This document shows positions 6,813 to 16,045 of a DNA stretch of 64,000 bases, piece after piece. Source of the stretch: Haloarcula amylovorans (GTDB lineage Archaea > Halobacteriota > Halobacteria > Halobacteriales > Haloarculaceae). The stretch's first letter is position 1, and every line of letters starts with the position of its first letter. Position numbers and translations under genes: made by a program. The stretch covers positions 1-64,000 of the forward strand of contig NZ_SRIF01000002.1 of NCBI RefSeq assembly GCF_004681185.1, in the 5' to 3' direction. The notes under the pieces were generated by a model, which was not told where the DNA came from, made no database searches, and worked only from the letters and a program-made list of their open reading frames with translations.

Positions 6813-8540
6813 CTACGCTCGCTTGCGACCCGAATCGAGGTCGATGTCGAGTTCGTCCAACTTCTCCTCCCACTCGGCGCGTTTCTCCTGGTGATCTTCG
6901 AGGAACGACTCCATCAACTCGGCGGCCTGTTCCTTACAGCCACCGCAGAGGCGTTCGCCACCGACACACTCCTCGTAGACCTCCTTAGCGAACTCGTCGT
7001 CGTCGCCCGACAGCAGATAGGCGTACAGTTCGTAGACCGGGCATTCGTCGGCTTTGCCACCCTTCTCTCGCTGTTCTTCGGCGGTGGTCCGGCCGCCCGT
7101 CGTCGCCGATTTCACCTTGTCGTACCCGTCTTCGGGGTCGTCGAGAAGGGAGATGTGCGAGGCCGGAACCGACGAGGACATCTTCCCGCCGGTCAGCCCG
7201 GTCATGAAGCGGTGATAGATAGACGACGGCGGCAGGAAGCCGTAGCCGCCGTTTTCGAGTTCCACCTCGCGAGCGAGTTCCTCGGCCTCCCCTTCGTCCA
7301 GTTCGAAGGCGTCGACGTGCTCGTCGTAGACGCGTTTCTCGCCGGAAACGGCCTCGATGAGCGCCTCGAAGGCCGCGTCGGTCGCCCGGCGGTCGAAGAT
7401 TCGAGTTCGGGGTCGGATCGGTTCCTTTCCAGCGTTTTCGAGCTTCTCGACGGCGGATTCGCGGGCGTCGGGCGGGGCCGGCTCTCGGGTTCGAAGCCAG
7501 TCGGCGGCCTCGCCACAGCGGGGCAGCTCGGCGTCCTCGGCGTACTCCTCGCGGGCGTCGTAGGCCTGCCGGAGCAGGACTCGCTCATCTGCTTCGGCCT
7601 CGAAACTGGCGAAGGCCTCTCGGACGCCGAAGTAGCGCATCCGCGCCGCCAGATCGCGGGCCAGTCGCATGTGGGGGTCCTGGTCCGGGCCGACGGGGAT
7701 GACTGTCGGCTTCGGCCCGTCAAGTTGCGGATACAGGATGTCGGCCATCTGCGTGACGACCGACTGCATGTAGGAGACGTTCGTCTCGCCGCCGAAGTCG
7801 TAGATTGCCTGCAGTTCGGAGAAGTTCGCCTCCGTGCCGAGTTCGAACGCCAGGTCCTGTAGCTCACGGTTGTCCGACTGACGGTACAGTTCGCCGTCCT
7901 CGGGGTCGAAACCGAGTGCGAGCAAGGAGAGGACGTAGCTCCGGGCGTGTTCGTCGATCTCCGTCCACGAGAGCCCGCGAGCGGCGTGAGCTTCGAGGTC
8001 GGCGATGAGCGCGTAGGCGTCGCCGCCCTGCTGTTGGTGCCAAATTATCTCGTCGAACACCATCTTGTGGCCGATGTGAGGGTCGCCGGTCGGCATGAAT
8101 CCCGAGAGCGACGCAAAGTCCTCGCCCTCGCGCATGGCGTCTGCGACCGGCCGGTAGTCGCGGTGGCCGAAGATGACCCCCCGGCGCATCAGGTAGTGCG
8201 GGTCCGGCACCTCCGGCAGCGCTTCGTCGAACTCCTCGATGCCGAACTGCTCGAACAGTTTCCGGTAGTCGGCGATGGTTGAGGAACCCCACGGGTCGAG
8301 TCGCACGTCGTCTGCGCCCTCGGTTTCGGTGCCACCGTCGGAACGCAGTTCCGACGAGACTCGGCTCTCGTTGTTCGCCTCACCGCCGTCAGCCCTTCGC
8401 TCTGACGAGGCTCGGCTCGCTTCGCTCGCCTCACCGCCGTCAGCGCGGAGCGGCGCGTCCGACCCACGCCACGCTCGCCCCGACTGGCGGCGGTCCTCGT
8501 CGGGCGATGCGTCCTCTGTCGGCGTGTCGCGGTCGGACAT
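6813..8540 (-). CDS. trpS: Tryptophanyl-tRNA synthetase
   Basis: This class I synthetase charges tRNA-Trp. The 575-residue product has an HIGH-type motif GDPHIGHK (about residues 152-159), VGPDQDPHMRLARDLA substrate-binding segment and a KMSSS motif (about 453-457), plus an archaeal C-terminal region with CGGCKEQ. Residues about 1-80 are an acidic, disordered extension that contains two tandem copies of a 17-residue unit (RADGGEASEASRASSER and a variant), encoded by hairpin-forming DNA; many homologues start near residue 80 (LDPWG). It is encoded downstream of endA on the same strand, with a 67-nt gap. Confidence 0.94.
   Translation of the reverse strand: MSDRDTPTEDASPDEDRRQSGRAWRGSDAPLRADGGEASEASRASSERRADGGEANNESRVSSELRSDGGTETEGADDVRLDPWGSSTIADYRKLFEQFGIEEFDEALPEVPDPHYLMRRGVIFGHRDYRPVADAMREGEDFASLSGFMPTGDPHIGHKMVFDEIIWHQQQGGDAYALIADLEAHAARGLSWTEIDEHARSYVLSLLALGFDPEDGELYRQSDNRELQDLAFELGTEANFSELQAIYDFGGETNVSYMQSVVTQMADILYPQLDGPKPTVIPVGPDQDPHMRLARDLAARMRYFGVREAFASFEAEADERVLLRQAYDAREEYAEDAELPRCGEAADWLRTREPAPPDARESAVEKLENAGKEPIRPRTRIFDRRATDAAFEALIEAVSGEKRVYDEHVDAFELDEGEAEELAREVELENGGYGFLPPSSIYHRFMTGLTGGKMSSSVPASHISLLDDPEDGYDKVKSATTGGRTTAEEQREKGGKADECPVYELYAYLLSGDDDEFAKEVYEECVGGERLCGGCKEQAAELMESFLEDHQEKRAEWEEKLDELDIDLDSGRKRA
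8330..8462 (-). repeat. Two tandem hairpin repeat units inside the trpS 5' end
   Basis: Two units of about 51 bp, each beginning GACGGCGGTGAGGCGA on the minus strand, lie head to tail and encode the duplicated 17-residue peptide of TrpS. Each unit holds a hairpin; the most perfect is a 9-bp stem with a three-base loop at 8336-8356. The sequence style (GAGCGAAGCGAG between paired arms) matches the repeats found elsewhere in this window. Confidence 0.7.
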
Positions 8541-8607
8541 CGTACACCGACTCTTGGTTCCGGTCGGCGCAAAAAGGGTTCGCTTCCGTGTGATACGGCG
8601 ACCGTTC

Positions 8608-9606
8608 TCAGGGCGTCAACCGCTCGACGACGATCCACTCGACGCCCGCGCCGTCGGTCAGCGCGAACACCATCGTCTTTCGGACGCCGTGGGCCAGCCG
8701 CACGTCCAGCGCGAGGTCTCGCGGTTCGAAGACGTACGCCGTCGGCAACACCCGCACCAGTCGCTCTGAGTGGCCGAGATTCTCGACGGACTCCGCGTCG
8801 GCGTAGGTCCGGAAGTCCGCGCCGAACTTGAAGCCGGTCTTTGGGACGACGCCCGATTCTCGAAGCGCCGTGTAGACGGCGAGTCGTCGGTCGAACCGGT
8901 CGCCTTCGACCTCGCGACCGCGTTCGACGACGGCCTCGCTCCCCCCGTCGAGCGAGAGGTGACCCTCGTGGGCCAGATAGGCGGCCTCGACCAGCGAGAG
9001 TTGGACCGCGTCCTCGTCGAGCCGCTGGCCGTAGAACGCCCGTTCGTACATCTCTGCAGGCGGTTCCCAGCACACCGCGCGCTCGGCCAGCAGGTCCCCC
9101 GCCGTCGCCGGGACGCTCGGGTCGCTGGTGCCGGCCACCTCGGGCCGGTCGGTTTCGAGATACGTTATCTCGCTCTCCTCGTCGACGACGCTCAGCACGC
9201 AGTCGCCCAGCGACGCCGCCGGCAGGTCGTCCCGTTCGCCGACGACGCGAATTCGGTGGGCGATCGCGTCGTCCCACGGTCCCTGCCCCCGAGGGTACAC
9301 GACGAAGTCCACGCCGTCGGGATGCTCGACCCAGCCCTCGCGCGCCGGCGTGAGGTAGAATCCCCGGTCCCGCAGATCCTTGTAGACGAAAAATTCGACC
9401 TCCGAGACGGCCGTGGAGGTGAGCAACTCACGGAAGTCCATCCCGTCGACGTGTTCGATGTCGCCGCGATAGAGGAGGTGTGCGGCCTCGACCGGCGCGA
9501 GGTCCAGCTCTCCGCCCCGAACGCGACCGTACCCTCGCGAATCGTAGAACCGCTCCCGGGCGCGCTGGCCGGCCCGGACGATGTCGCCGTCGAGTGTGAG
9601 GTTCAT
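8608..9606 (-). CDS. endA: tRNA-splicing endonuclease (fused-subunit EndA)
   Basis: The enzyme cuts bulge-helix-bulge motifs to remove introns from archaeal tRNA and rRNA precursors. The 332-residue product has two related halves, as in the haloarchaeal fused form in which one chain carries two endonuclease repeats. In the C-terminal half the catalytic Tyr-His-Lys triad is visible as TYADAESV-NLGHSERLV and a later AHGVRKTMVF. The start is set at ATG 9606 (MNLTLDGD), which fits the family; a longer frame reaches 9633. It is upstream of trpS. Confidence 0.94.
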   Translation of the reverse strand: MNLTLDGDIVRAGQRARERFYDSRGYGRVRGGELDLAPVEAAHLLYRGDIEHVDGMDFRELLTSTAVSEVEFFVYKDLRDRGFYLTPAREGWVEHPDGVDFVVYPRGQGPWDDAIAHRIRVVGERDDLPAASLGDCVLSVVDEESEITYLETDRPEVAGTSDPSVPATAGDLLAERAVCWEPPAEMYERAFYGQRLDEDAVQLSLVEAAYLAHEGHLSLDGGSEAVVERGREVEGDRFDRRLAVYTALRESGVVPKTGFKFGADFRTYADAESVENLGHSERLVRVLPTAYVFEPRDLALDVRLAHGVRKTMVFALTDGAGVEWIVVERLTP

Positions 9607-9816
9607 GCTCGTTCGTGGTCCGTGCGGGGACAAATCCCCTCCGGGTCACGGCTAGGAACTTTCGATAGAGGAGAGAGTACCACTACCGTTACCGCAGTGA
9701 CCCCCTCGAAAGCCCCCTTTCAGTCCCGGATCGACCCTCGTGGAAGTTTCAGTTGCACTCAGCCCCGCCTTCGAACGTTTCGCCGGGTTCCGAAACGTTC
9801 AGGAATCAGGTGCCGA

Positions 9817-10539
9817 TTACCCTGACTGCTCGCAGGTGCTGTCCAAACAGCGGCGGCCGCCGGCCGTCTCGAACACCGGGAGGCCACACGGGCAGTCGCC
9901 GACGACGACGCCCGAGGGGAACGAGAAGCCGGTGTCGCAGTCGGGATAGTGCTCACACCCGGCCAGCAGGCCGCCGCGGCGGATGATTCGTAAGTCGCCG
10001 TCGCAGTCGGGGCAGGACCAGACGCGGTCGAAGGCGGTGGTGACCCGGTCGTCTAACGGTTCGCATTCGCGGTCCAGACAGAGTTCGAAGGCCTCGCCAC
10101 GTTCGACGCGCATCGTCGGCAGGCCACAGCCGTCACAGCGGCCGCCGGTGACGGTGGCATCGGAGGGCAAACCGTAGGCGCAGTCACACCCGGTACAGGT
10201 GACGCTTCCGCGGGTTCGGACGAGTGTCCCCGGACAGTCCGGGCAGTCGGCGACCGGTACGCCCGCGTGGGAGGCCGGAAACCGGGCGCTACCGTGTTCC
10301 TCGTGGGCGACGACTCGTAGCAGTTCCTCACCGTCTCTCGCAGTCACGGTGCCATCCGAGACCGCGACGCTCTCGGCACGAGTCAGCCACGCCACCGGTT
10401 GGTACCCCTCGGCATCGTGGACGAGGACGGTGTTGTCCGGTTTGACCACCACCAGTACGTCGCCGCGCTGTTCTCGCTCGCGGGACCCTTCGAAGACAGT
10501 CGTACACTCGCCGGCCATCACGCGCGTTCCGTCGTGCAT
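9817..10539 (-). CDS. NucS-N-like domain fused to C4 zinc fingers
   Basis: The 240-residue product has two parts. Residues about 5-95 (GECTTVFEGSREREQRGDVL, VVVKPDNTVLVHDAEGYQPV, then AW) resemble the N-terminal DNA-binding domain of the mismatch endonuclease NucS/EndoMS. From about residue 100 there are at least four Cys-rich modules: CPDC-CTGC, CDGC, CPDC-with-HYPDC as in topoisomerase IA C-terminal C4 fingers, and a final CPCG-C pair. No nuclease domain of NucS is present. A DNA-binding role is inferred; the exact activity is unknown. ATG 10539 (MHDGTRVMAGECTTVF) is the chosen start; ATG 10518 is possible. Confidence 0.72.
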   Translation of the reverse strand: MHDGTRVMAGECTTVFEGSREREQRGDVLVVVKPDNTVLVHDAEGYQPVAWLTRAESVAVSDGTVTARDGEELLRVVAHEEHGSARFPASHAGVPVADCPDCPGTLVRTRGSVTCTGCDCAYGLPSDATVTGGRCDGCGLPTMRVERGEAFELCLDRECEPLDDRVTTAFDRVWSCPDCDGDLRIIRRGGLLAGCEHYPDCDTGFSFPSGVVVGDCPCGLPVFETAGGRRCLDSTCEQSG

Positions 10540-10616
10540 GGGCCAGGGTGGTCCCGTTCTCGTATATGAAGGCTCGCCCACAACACGCAAAACCCCCGAG
10601 CGACTGAGAGTAGACG

Positions 10617-11273
10617 ATGAGCGACGTCCCGCCTGCCATCTGTTTCGACATGGACGGTGTCCTCGTCCAGTCCGAGGACCACTGGGTAGCTATCCAGCGC
10701 GACCACATCCTGCCGACCGCCGCGCCGAACGACGACATCCCGCTCTCGGCTATCACTGGCCGCGACTACTCGGAAGTGTACCCCGAACTGAGCGCCGAAT
10801 ACGACCTCGCAGTCTCCCGCGAGGAGTACGAATCTCTCTTCGAGGAGGCCGGTCAGAAGATATACAGCGAGCACGCGACGTTCCTCGACGGCGCGCACGA
10901 GTTACTGGAGGACCTCAGCGCGGCAGGAATCTCGCTGGCGCTCACCACCTCGGCCCCGTGGGACTGGATCGACGTCATCGACGAACGGTTCGAGCTGCTC
11001 GCACACTTCGACGCCGCCGTCAGCGCACAGGATGTCGACGGGCCGGGTAAGCCCGAACCAGACATCTACGAACGCGGCGCCGCGGAACTGGGCGTCGCGC
11101 CGGACGAGTGCTGGGCGGTTGAGGACTCCACCGCGGGTGCGCGGGCCGCCGTGGCCGCGGGAATGACCACCGTCGGGTTCCGCGGCGACGGCGACGAGAC
11201 CGACCTCTCGATGGTCCAGCACGTCGCCGACGACGCCGAGAGTCTGCGGGCGTTGGTACTCAGAGATACGTAG
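10617..11273 (+). CDS. HAD-superfamily hydrolase (phosphatase/phosphomutase-like)
   Basis: The 218-residue product shows all HAD motifs: motif I CFDMDGVL (about residues 9-16) with the nucleophile Asp, motif II LTTSAP (about 111-116), motif III lysine in [10 protein letters not shown] and motif [20 protein letters not shown]. The cap after motif I is the helical kind seen in beta-phosphoglucomutase and phosphoglycolate phosphatase-like enzymes. The substrate cannot be told from sequence. It is divergent from the zinc-finger gene. Confidence 0.88.
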   Translation: MSDVPPAICFDMDGVLVQSEDHWVAIQRDHILPTAAPNDDIPLSAITGRDYSEVYPELSAEYDLAVSREEYESLFEEAGQKIYSEHATFLDGAHELLEDLSAAGISLALTTSAPWDWIDVIDERFELLAHFDAAVSAQDVDGPGKPEPDIYERGAAELGVAPDECWAVEDSTAGARAAVAAGMTTVGFRGDGDETDLSMVQHVADDAESLRALVLRDT

Positions 11274-11315
11274 CGAAAGGGGTCGAAGGGGGCCGGGGGG
11301 CCGATGGAGCGTCTC

Positions 11316-11564
11316 TCAGGCGTCCGTGCGATAGCCGCGGCCAAGGACGAGGCCGAGAACGTTCGCGACGAAGACGCCGGCGAGGAGGAGCAGTTGTGTC
11401 TGTCCGTCTAACCCGCTAAGCAGCAGCGGGGGATACGCGAGCGGGGCAAGTATCGCCGTCCAGAACCCGAGGAACCGCATGGGCCGGGCGGCGATGGCTC
11501 TGATGTCAACGAGTTTCTCGGTGACAGTGTCGGTCGCTGACCGAAATGGCGAGACGTTAGACAT
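11316..11564 (-). CDS. Small two-helix membrane protein, unknown function
   Basis: The 82-residue product begins MSNVSPFRSATD and has two hydrophobic segments at about 30-50 and 57-75, ending in a short basic/polar tail. I do not recognise a family. The start is chosen at ATG 11564 because a TATA-like GTTTATATGG overlaps the upstream in-frame ATG at 11600, and because GGAGG lies just ahead of 11564. It lies between the HAD hydrolase and the helicase. Confidence 0.6.
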   Translation of the reverse strand: MSNVSPFRSATDTVTEKLVDIRAIAARPMRFLGFWTAILAPLAYPPLLLSGLDGQTQLLLLAGVFVANVLGLVLGRGYRTDA

Positions 11565-11737
11565 GTCCTCCTCAGTAGCACGATGGTACTCTGTCCCCAT
11601 ATAAACGCCAGACCGTTTCCTCAATTTCACTGAATTAGACCCTCCCTGAACTATTCTGTCCGGTTTCGTTACAGGTACAGCAACCGTTTAGACAGTTCAA
11701 AAAGACGTGAAGGCGTCAAGAATTTCGGACAGGACCA

Positions 11738-14137
11738 TTACCGAATCTGGACCGTCCGCGACTGCGTAACGGGTGGGAGCGGGCGGTTCGGGAACGTTAC
11801 CTCGACGGTAAAGGCAAGTTCGTCGGCGTCGGCCCCGAAGACGGCGACCGGCAGCGTCGTCTGGCCCAGATACGACGGTTTCGCGGTCATCTCGCGGCCG
11901 TTGACCGTGACGCGCAGGCCAGCGCGTGCGCCGCCGCCGTTGTTCGCGACCGTCACTTCGTACATCTCGTGGTCGCCCGGTGAGACTGCTTTCGGGAAGT
12001 CGCCCCAGTCAACGACGACGATGGGCAGGTCCCGAGCGTTAGCCACGACCTGCTCTGCGACACCCTCGGAGAGACCGGCCGATTCGAGGCCCGAAACGCC
12101 AGTCTTGAGCACGTCGGCGGGCGTCCGGAGACCCGTCGCGGCGAGTTTGTTCGCTCGGCCGGAGCCGACCCCGTCGATGGCGGTCAGACCCACCGCATCG
12201 GCGCTGATACCGTGTTCGACGCGGGCCTCGACCCGGCAGGCGAGGTTGGCGAAGCGGGCGGGCGCGAGGTTGTCGAGGAACTCTCGCAGCGCGGCCAGTA
12301 ACCGCAGGGCGTTCTGTCGGATGACCCACGCGTCGCTCTTGAGTTCGGTGGGTGTCGTCCCGGTCATCCCCGAGCGGAGGATGGCGAGCACCTTCCGCTG
12401 GCCGGCGTCGAGATCCGATTCGCCGGAGCCTAACACTGCGTTCACCGCGTCCTGTTCGTCCGAGCGGGCGCTGACGCTGTCGAACTCCGTCGCGCCCGCG
12501 ACGGTACGGAGGAGGTCGTCCGCGTCGATGGCCGCCGAATCGTCACCCGTCTCCGCCTCGGCCTCACATCGCTCGGCGAGGTCGGCGAAGCGACGAGCCG
12601 TCTCCAGTCGGAGATAGAACTTCGAGGCGAGGTGGCCCAGCCGCGTCGGTTCGATGCGGAGGCCGTCCTGTTCGACGAAGCCATCGGCGACCAGTTCCGA
12701 GAGCGTGGCGCTGACGCGCTCTCGCAGGTCGCTTCCGGCGTCGTACTCCTCGGGTGCGGACTGGGCGCGGGCGTAGTAGAACGTCGTCTGCAGCCAGTCC
12801 ATCACGTCGTCCACGTCGCCGATGGTCCCCAGCGCGATCTCAGCGTTGAGGTGGGCGTCTAACTCGGCGGCCAGTCGGGACTCTATCTCCTTGCCGTCCC
12901 GGAGCAGTCGGCGGTACTTGTCGGCGTCCGAGCGGTCGCAGACCACCCACGCGTAGCCCATGTCGTCGTAGCCCGGTCGTCCCGCCCGCCCGAGCATCTG
13001 GAGGACATCGAGCGGACTCATGTCCACCTCGCCCTCCAGCGGGTCGTGAAGCTTCGTATCGCGGATGACGACACAGCGGGCAGGCAGGTTCACGCCCCAC
13101 GCAAGCGTGGAAGTGGAGAACAACAGCTGGATCTTCCCCTCCTTGAACCACTGCTCGACGCGGTTCTTGTCCTCGCGGGCGAGACCGGCGTGGTGGAAGC
13201 CGACGCCGTCTAAGACGGACTGCCGGAGCGTGTCGTTCGCCAACTCCGCGGCGTCGGTGTGGAAGTCGTAGTCTCCGCGTGCGCCCATCGGGATGTCTCG
13301 CTCGGTGAGTTCGTCGCGCGCTTTCTTCGCGGCCTGCACGGTGTCCTGACGCGAGGAGACGAAGACGAGACACTGCCCCTCGTCGCGGATGTGCGGCTCC
13401 GAGAGGTCGAGCGCACGATAGAGCCGCCGGTACTTGTCGGCGAAGGCGTTCTCGCCGTGGGAGTACGTCTTCACGTCGGCGTTCAGCGGCACCGGGCGGT
13501 ACTCGTCGCCGAAGGCGAACGTGGTCTCTTCGGGAGCGTCCAACCAGTCGGCCACGTCCCGGATGTTGGGCATCGTCGCCGACAGCGCAACCACGCGCGG
13601 GTTACAGAGCCGCCGGAGTCGGGAGACAGTGACTTCTAGCACCGCCCCACGGCGCTCGGAGTCGAGTAAGTGGACCTCGTCGATGACACAGCAGTCCACG
13701 TCCGTGATAAAGGAGTATCGCGGCGTGTCGTGTTTCCGCGTCGCGGAGTCGGCCTTCTCCGGCGTCATCACGAGGATATCGGCCCGCTCGGCCCGGCGCG
13801 GACTCAGATCGCGTTCGCCGGTGACGACGTATACCGAGTACCCCATGTCCTCGAAGCGCTCCCACTCGCTTTCTTTCTCGTTCGTGAGCGCGCGAAGCGG
13901 GGCCAGAAAGAGGGCAGTTCCGTCGGCCGCGAGCGTCTTACAGATGGCCAGTTCCGCGAGCGCGGTCTTCCCGCTCGCGGTCGGCGCGCTGACGACGACG
14001 TTGTCCTCGCGGTTCAGCAGGGCGGGCAGCGCCGCCGACTGCATCTCGTTGAACCGCTCGAAGGGGAACGCGTCCGCGAAGTCGGCTACCACCTCCTCGA
14101 CCGCCACCGTCGGCTCGCTGTCGGCGCTGTGTGGCAC
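11738..14137 (-). CDS. Ski2-like DEAD/DEAH-box helicase with Sec63-like C-terminus
   Basis: The roughly 800-residue product is a superfamily 2 helicase: motif I APTASGKTA, motif II DEVH, motif III LSATMPN, motif V WGVNLPA and motif VI QMLGRAGRPG. After the helicase core come a winged helix, a helical bundle and a helix-hairpin-helix (AIDGVGSGRANKLAATG) as in Brr2/Hel308 Sec63 units, then a C-terminal beta-sandwich (VVDWGDFPKAVSPGDHEMYE). Archaeal Ski2-type helicases are thought to act on RNA or recombination intermediates; the substrate is not known. The start is uncertain: an in-frame GTG at 14137 was preferred to a TTG at 14164. Confidence 0.9.
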   Translation of the reverse strand: MPHSADSEPTVAVEEVVADFADAFPFERFNEMQSAALPALLNREDNVVVSAPTASGKTALAELAICKTLAADGTALFLAPLRALTNEKESEWERFEDMGYSVYVVTGERDLSPRRAERADILVMTPEKADSATRKHDTPRYSFITDVDCCVIDEVHLLDSERRGAVLEVTVSRLRRLCNPRVVALSATMPNIRDVADWLDAPEETTFAFGDEYRPVPLNADVKTYSHGENAFADKYRRLYRALDLSEPHIRDEGQCLVFVSSRQDTVQAAKKARDELTERDIPMGARGDYDFHTDAAELANDTLRQSVLDGVGFHHAGLAREDKNRVEQWFKEGKIQLLFSTSTLAWGVNLPARCVVIRDTKLHDPLEGEVDMSPLDVLQMLGRAGRPGYDDMGYAWVVCDRSDADKYRRLLRDGKEIESRLAAELDAHLNAEIALGTIGDVDDVMDWLQTTFYYARAQSAPEEYDAGSDLRERVSATLSELVADGFVEQDGLRIEPTRLGHLASKFYLRLETARRFADLAERCEAEAETGDDSAAIDADDLLRTVAGATEFDSVSARSDEQDAVNAVLGSGESDLDAGQRKVLAILRSGMTGTTPTELKSDAWVIRQNALRLLAALREFLDNLAPARFANLACRVEARVEHGISADAVGLTAIDGVGSGRANKLAATGLRTPADVLKTGVSGLESAGLSEGVAEQVVANARDLPIVVVDWGDFPKAVSPGDHEMYEVTVANNGGGARAGLRVTVNGREMTAKPSYLGQTTLPVAVFGADADELAFTVEVTFPNRPLPPVTQSRTVQIR

Positions 14138-14164
14138 GTCGTGAGGACGGAACCGCGTCGGCAA

Positions 14165-14467
14165 AGGCGTTTCTATGGTGGCGTCCCGGGACCGAGTTTT
14201 GGAAGGGTATTGCTAACATGAGTCGAGGCCTGCGAGCGCTCCAATATCAGTCGTGAATGCGAACTTATCGACACGCTAACCTCGTCGCTCTCCGGCGGCC
14301 GGCAGATATCGTCGCCGATCCAAACGGTAGACGAACTGACGTGAAGACTGTAGCAACGAGTTCCACCGAGAACCGGCACGGACACGGAGTAACGGACCGT
14401 CGAGAGCGGTCGGGCGGTTCCGCGAAACCCAATCTCTTTTGCGCGTAGACGCTAATCGACGACCAAC
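14165..14467. other. About 300-bp gap upstream of lipA
   Basis: No convincing gene. The sequence is lower in GC than the flanks in places (for example 14,240-14,360). A pyrimidine-rich TCTCTTTTG element at about 14,431 lies roughly 30 nt before the lipA start and may be its promoter. Confidence 0.45.
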
Positions 14468-15391
14468 ATGAGTCGCGCGCGCAAGCCCGACTGGCTGAAG
14501 ATGCGGCCGCCGTCGGGCGAGCGGTTCACCGACATCAAAGAGAGCCTCCGCGACCGGGGCCTCAACACAGTCTGTGAGGAGGCCAACTGCCCAAATCTCG
14601 GGGAGTGCTGGAGCGGTCGGAACGGCCCGGGGACGGCGACGTTCATGCTCATGGGCGAGCGCTGCTCGCGCGGGTGTAACTTCTGTGACGTCGAGACCGG
14701 CGGGATGGACCCGCTGGACCCCGACGAACCCGAGCGGGTGGCCGACGCCGTCGACGACATCGGCCTCGACTACGTCGTCCTCACGAGCGTCGATCGCGAC
14801 GACTTGCCCGACCAGGGCGCGGGCCACTTCGCCGAGACCATCCGGGCAATCAAGCGTCGCGATTCGTCGATCCTTGTCGAGTGCCTGATTCCGGACTTCC
14901 GCGGCGAGGAACGCCTCGTCCGGAAGATTATCGACGCCGAACCGGACGTGCTCGCCCACAACATCGAAACGGTAGACCGCCTCCAGTGGCCGGTCCGGGA
15001 CCGCCGGGCGGGCTACGAGCAGTCGCTATCGGTCCTACGGCAAGCCGACCGCGAGAGCGACATCCACACGAAGACCAGCCTGATGCTCGGCGTCGGCGAG
15101 TACGCCCACGAGGTGTACCAGACCCTCTCGGACCTCCGGCAAGTCGGCGTCGACGTGGTGACGCTGGGCCAGTACCTCCAGCCCTCCCGCTCGCACCTGG
15201 AGGTCTCGGAGTACGTCCATCCCGACGCCTTCGAGACGTGGCGACAGGTCGCCGAGGAGGAACTGGGCTTTCTGTACTGTGCCTCGGGACCGATGGTCCG
15301 CTCCTCGTACCGCGCGGGCGAACTGTTCGTGGAGGCAGTGCTGGAAAACGGCGACGTAGAGCGCGCTCGCTCGCGAGCGCGGAGCGGGTGA
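14468..15391 (+). CDS. lipA: Lipoyl synthase
   Basis: This radical-SAM enzyme inserts two sulfurs into octanoyl groups on lipoyl domains. The 307-residue product has both family clusters: the auxiliary cluster motif CEEANCPNLGEC (about residues 37-48) and the radical-SAM CSRGCNFC (about 64-71), followed by PDFRGEERLVRKIIDAEPDVLAHN and the C-terminal GPMVRSSYRAGE. Its natural substrate, a lipoyl-domain E2, is encoded about 8 kb downstream. The last residues (RARSRARSG) come from a GC-rich palindromic run that also runs past the stop, and may be a repeat-derived tail. No lipB or lplA is seen here. Confidence 0.95.
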   Translation: MSRARKPDWLKMRPPSGERFTDIKESLRDRGLNTVCEEANCPNLGECWSGRNGPGTATFMLMGERCSRGCNFCDVETGGMDPLDPDEPERVADAVDDIGLDYVVLTSVDRDDLPDQGAGHFAETIRAIKRRDSSILVECLIPDFRGEERLVRKIIDAEPDVLAHNIETVDRLQWPVRDRRAGYEQSLSVLRQADRESDIHTKTSLMLGVGEYAHEVYQTLSDLRQVGVDVVTLGQYLQPSRSHLEVSEYVHPDAFETWRQVAEEELGFLYCASGPMVRSSYRAGELFVEAVLENGDVERARSRARSG

Positions 15392-15433
15392 GCGAGACGG
15401 TCGCCGACCCCCGGTTCAGTCCTCCGTCGGGTA

Positions 15434-15685
15434 CTACCGCTTCGAGAGCGCCCTCGGGCCGGCGTCGGCCGTCGAGAACGGCCGAAGCACGAAGCCGAAC
15501 GAGGCGTCGGTCGGCTGGACGCGATATTCTTCGAGCGGTTTAACGGGCGTTCCGCCGACGCCGGTGCCGGTCGCCAGCGCCGCCAGCCCGGTCGCCTGGA
15601 GAAACTCCCGCCGGGAGGGGGTACCGTTCGCGTGCTGTTCTCCGCGTGAATCGCCGCGCTCTCTCGCTGTTTCGTCGTTCGTCAT
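15434..15685 (-). CDS. Short Tat-signal protein, possibly truncated
   Basis: The 83-residue product has a clear twin-arginine signal: SRREFLQATGLAALATGTGV (about residues 25-44). Only about 40 residues follow it, with no recognisable domain, so it is either a very small exported protein or the remnant of a larger one. Alternative starts are ATG 15712 and GTG/ATG at 15742; an A/T-rich TATA-like run near 15,748-15,757 favours 15712 or 15685. It is convergent with lipA and divergent from the ECF transporter genes. Confidence 0.5.
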   Translation of the reverse strand: MTNDETARERGDSRGEQHANGTPSRREFLQATGLAALATGTGVGGTPVKPLEEYRVQPTDASFGFVLRPFSTADAGPRALSKR

Positions 15686-15742
15686 TGGTGAATCAGTTAC
15701 TCGCTGTTCCATCCCAGCGAACGGAATAGGCGGTCCACGCAC

Positions 15743-16045
15743 GGATCCGTATTATTTGATCAGGTGATTACCCACTGATATATTCAGAGAGTGGGTCGGT
15801 ATCGAGCGCGATGGACTGTGTAGCGATTAGCAGAAAAGTGATTCATTAATCGTGAATACCTGGTGAAAATAGTGCAATATCTGGGGCGCTCTGTCAGCAT
15901 CCACCGACCGGCCACGAGGCGAACAGAGAGGTATGATACGGGCGTACTCGAATATAGTTCTATACAGGAGACCGTTCGTTCAGTAGCCGGACAGACAGAT
16001 ATTATAATCGTTCAAATAGCGACTGCCTATCCGTTCGGCTGTAGC
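15743..16045. other. 303-bp AT-richer gap between the Tat-signal gene and the ECF operon
   Basis: This region is clearly less GC-rich than the rest of the window. It holds TATA-like sequences for the leftward gene and TTATAA at 16002-16007 for the ECF operon, giving a predicted leader of about 15 nt. An open frame extends upstream of 16046 to 15863 but its codon use is poor. I saw no riboswitch. Confidence 0.55.

Noticed and set aside
15743..16045. TPP or other riboswitch for the ECF operon
   Set aside because: The predicted leader is only about 15 nt long after the TATA box, and no conserved aptamer segments were recognised.
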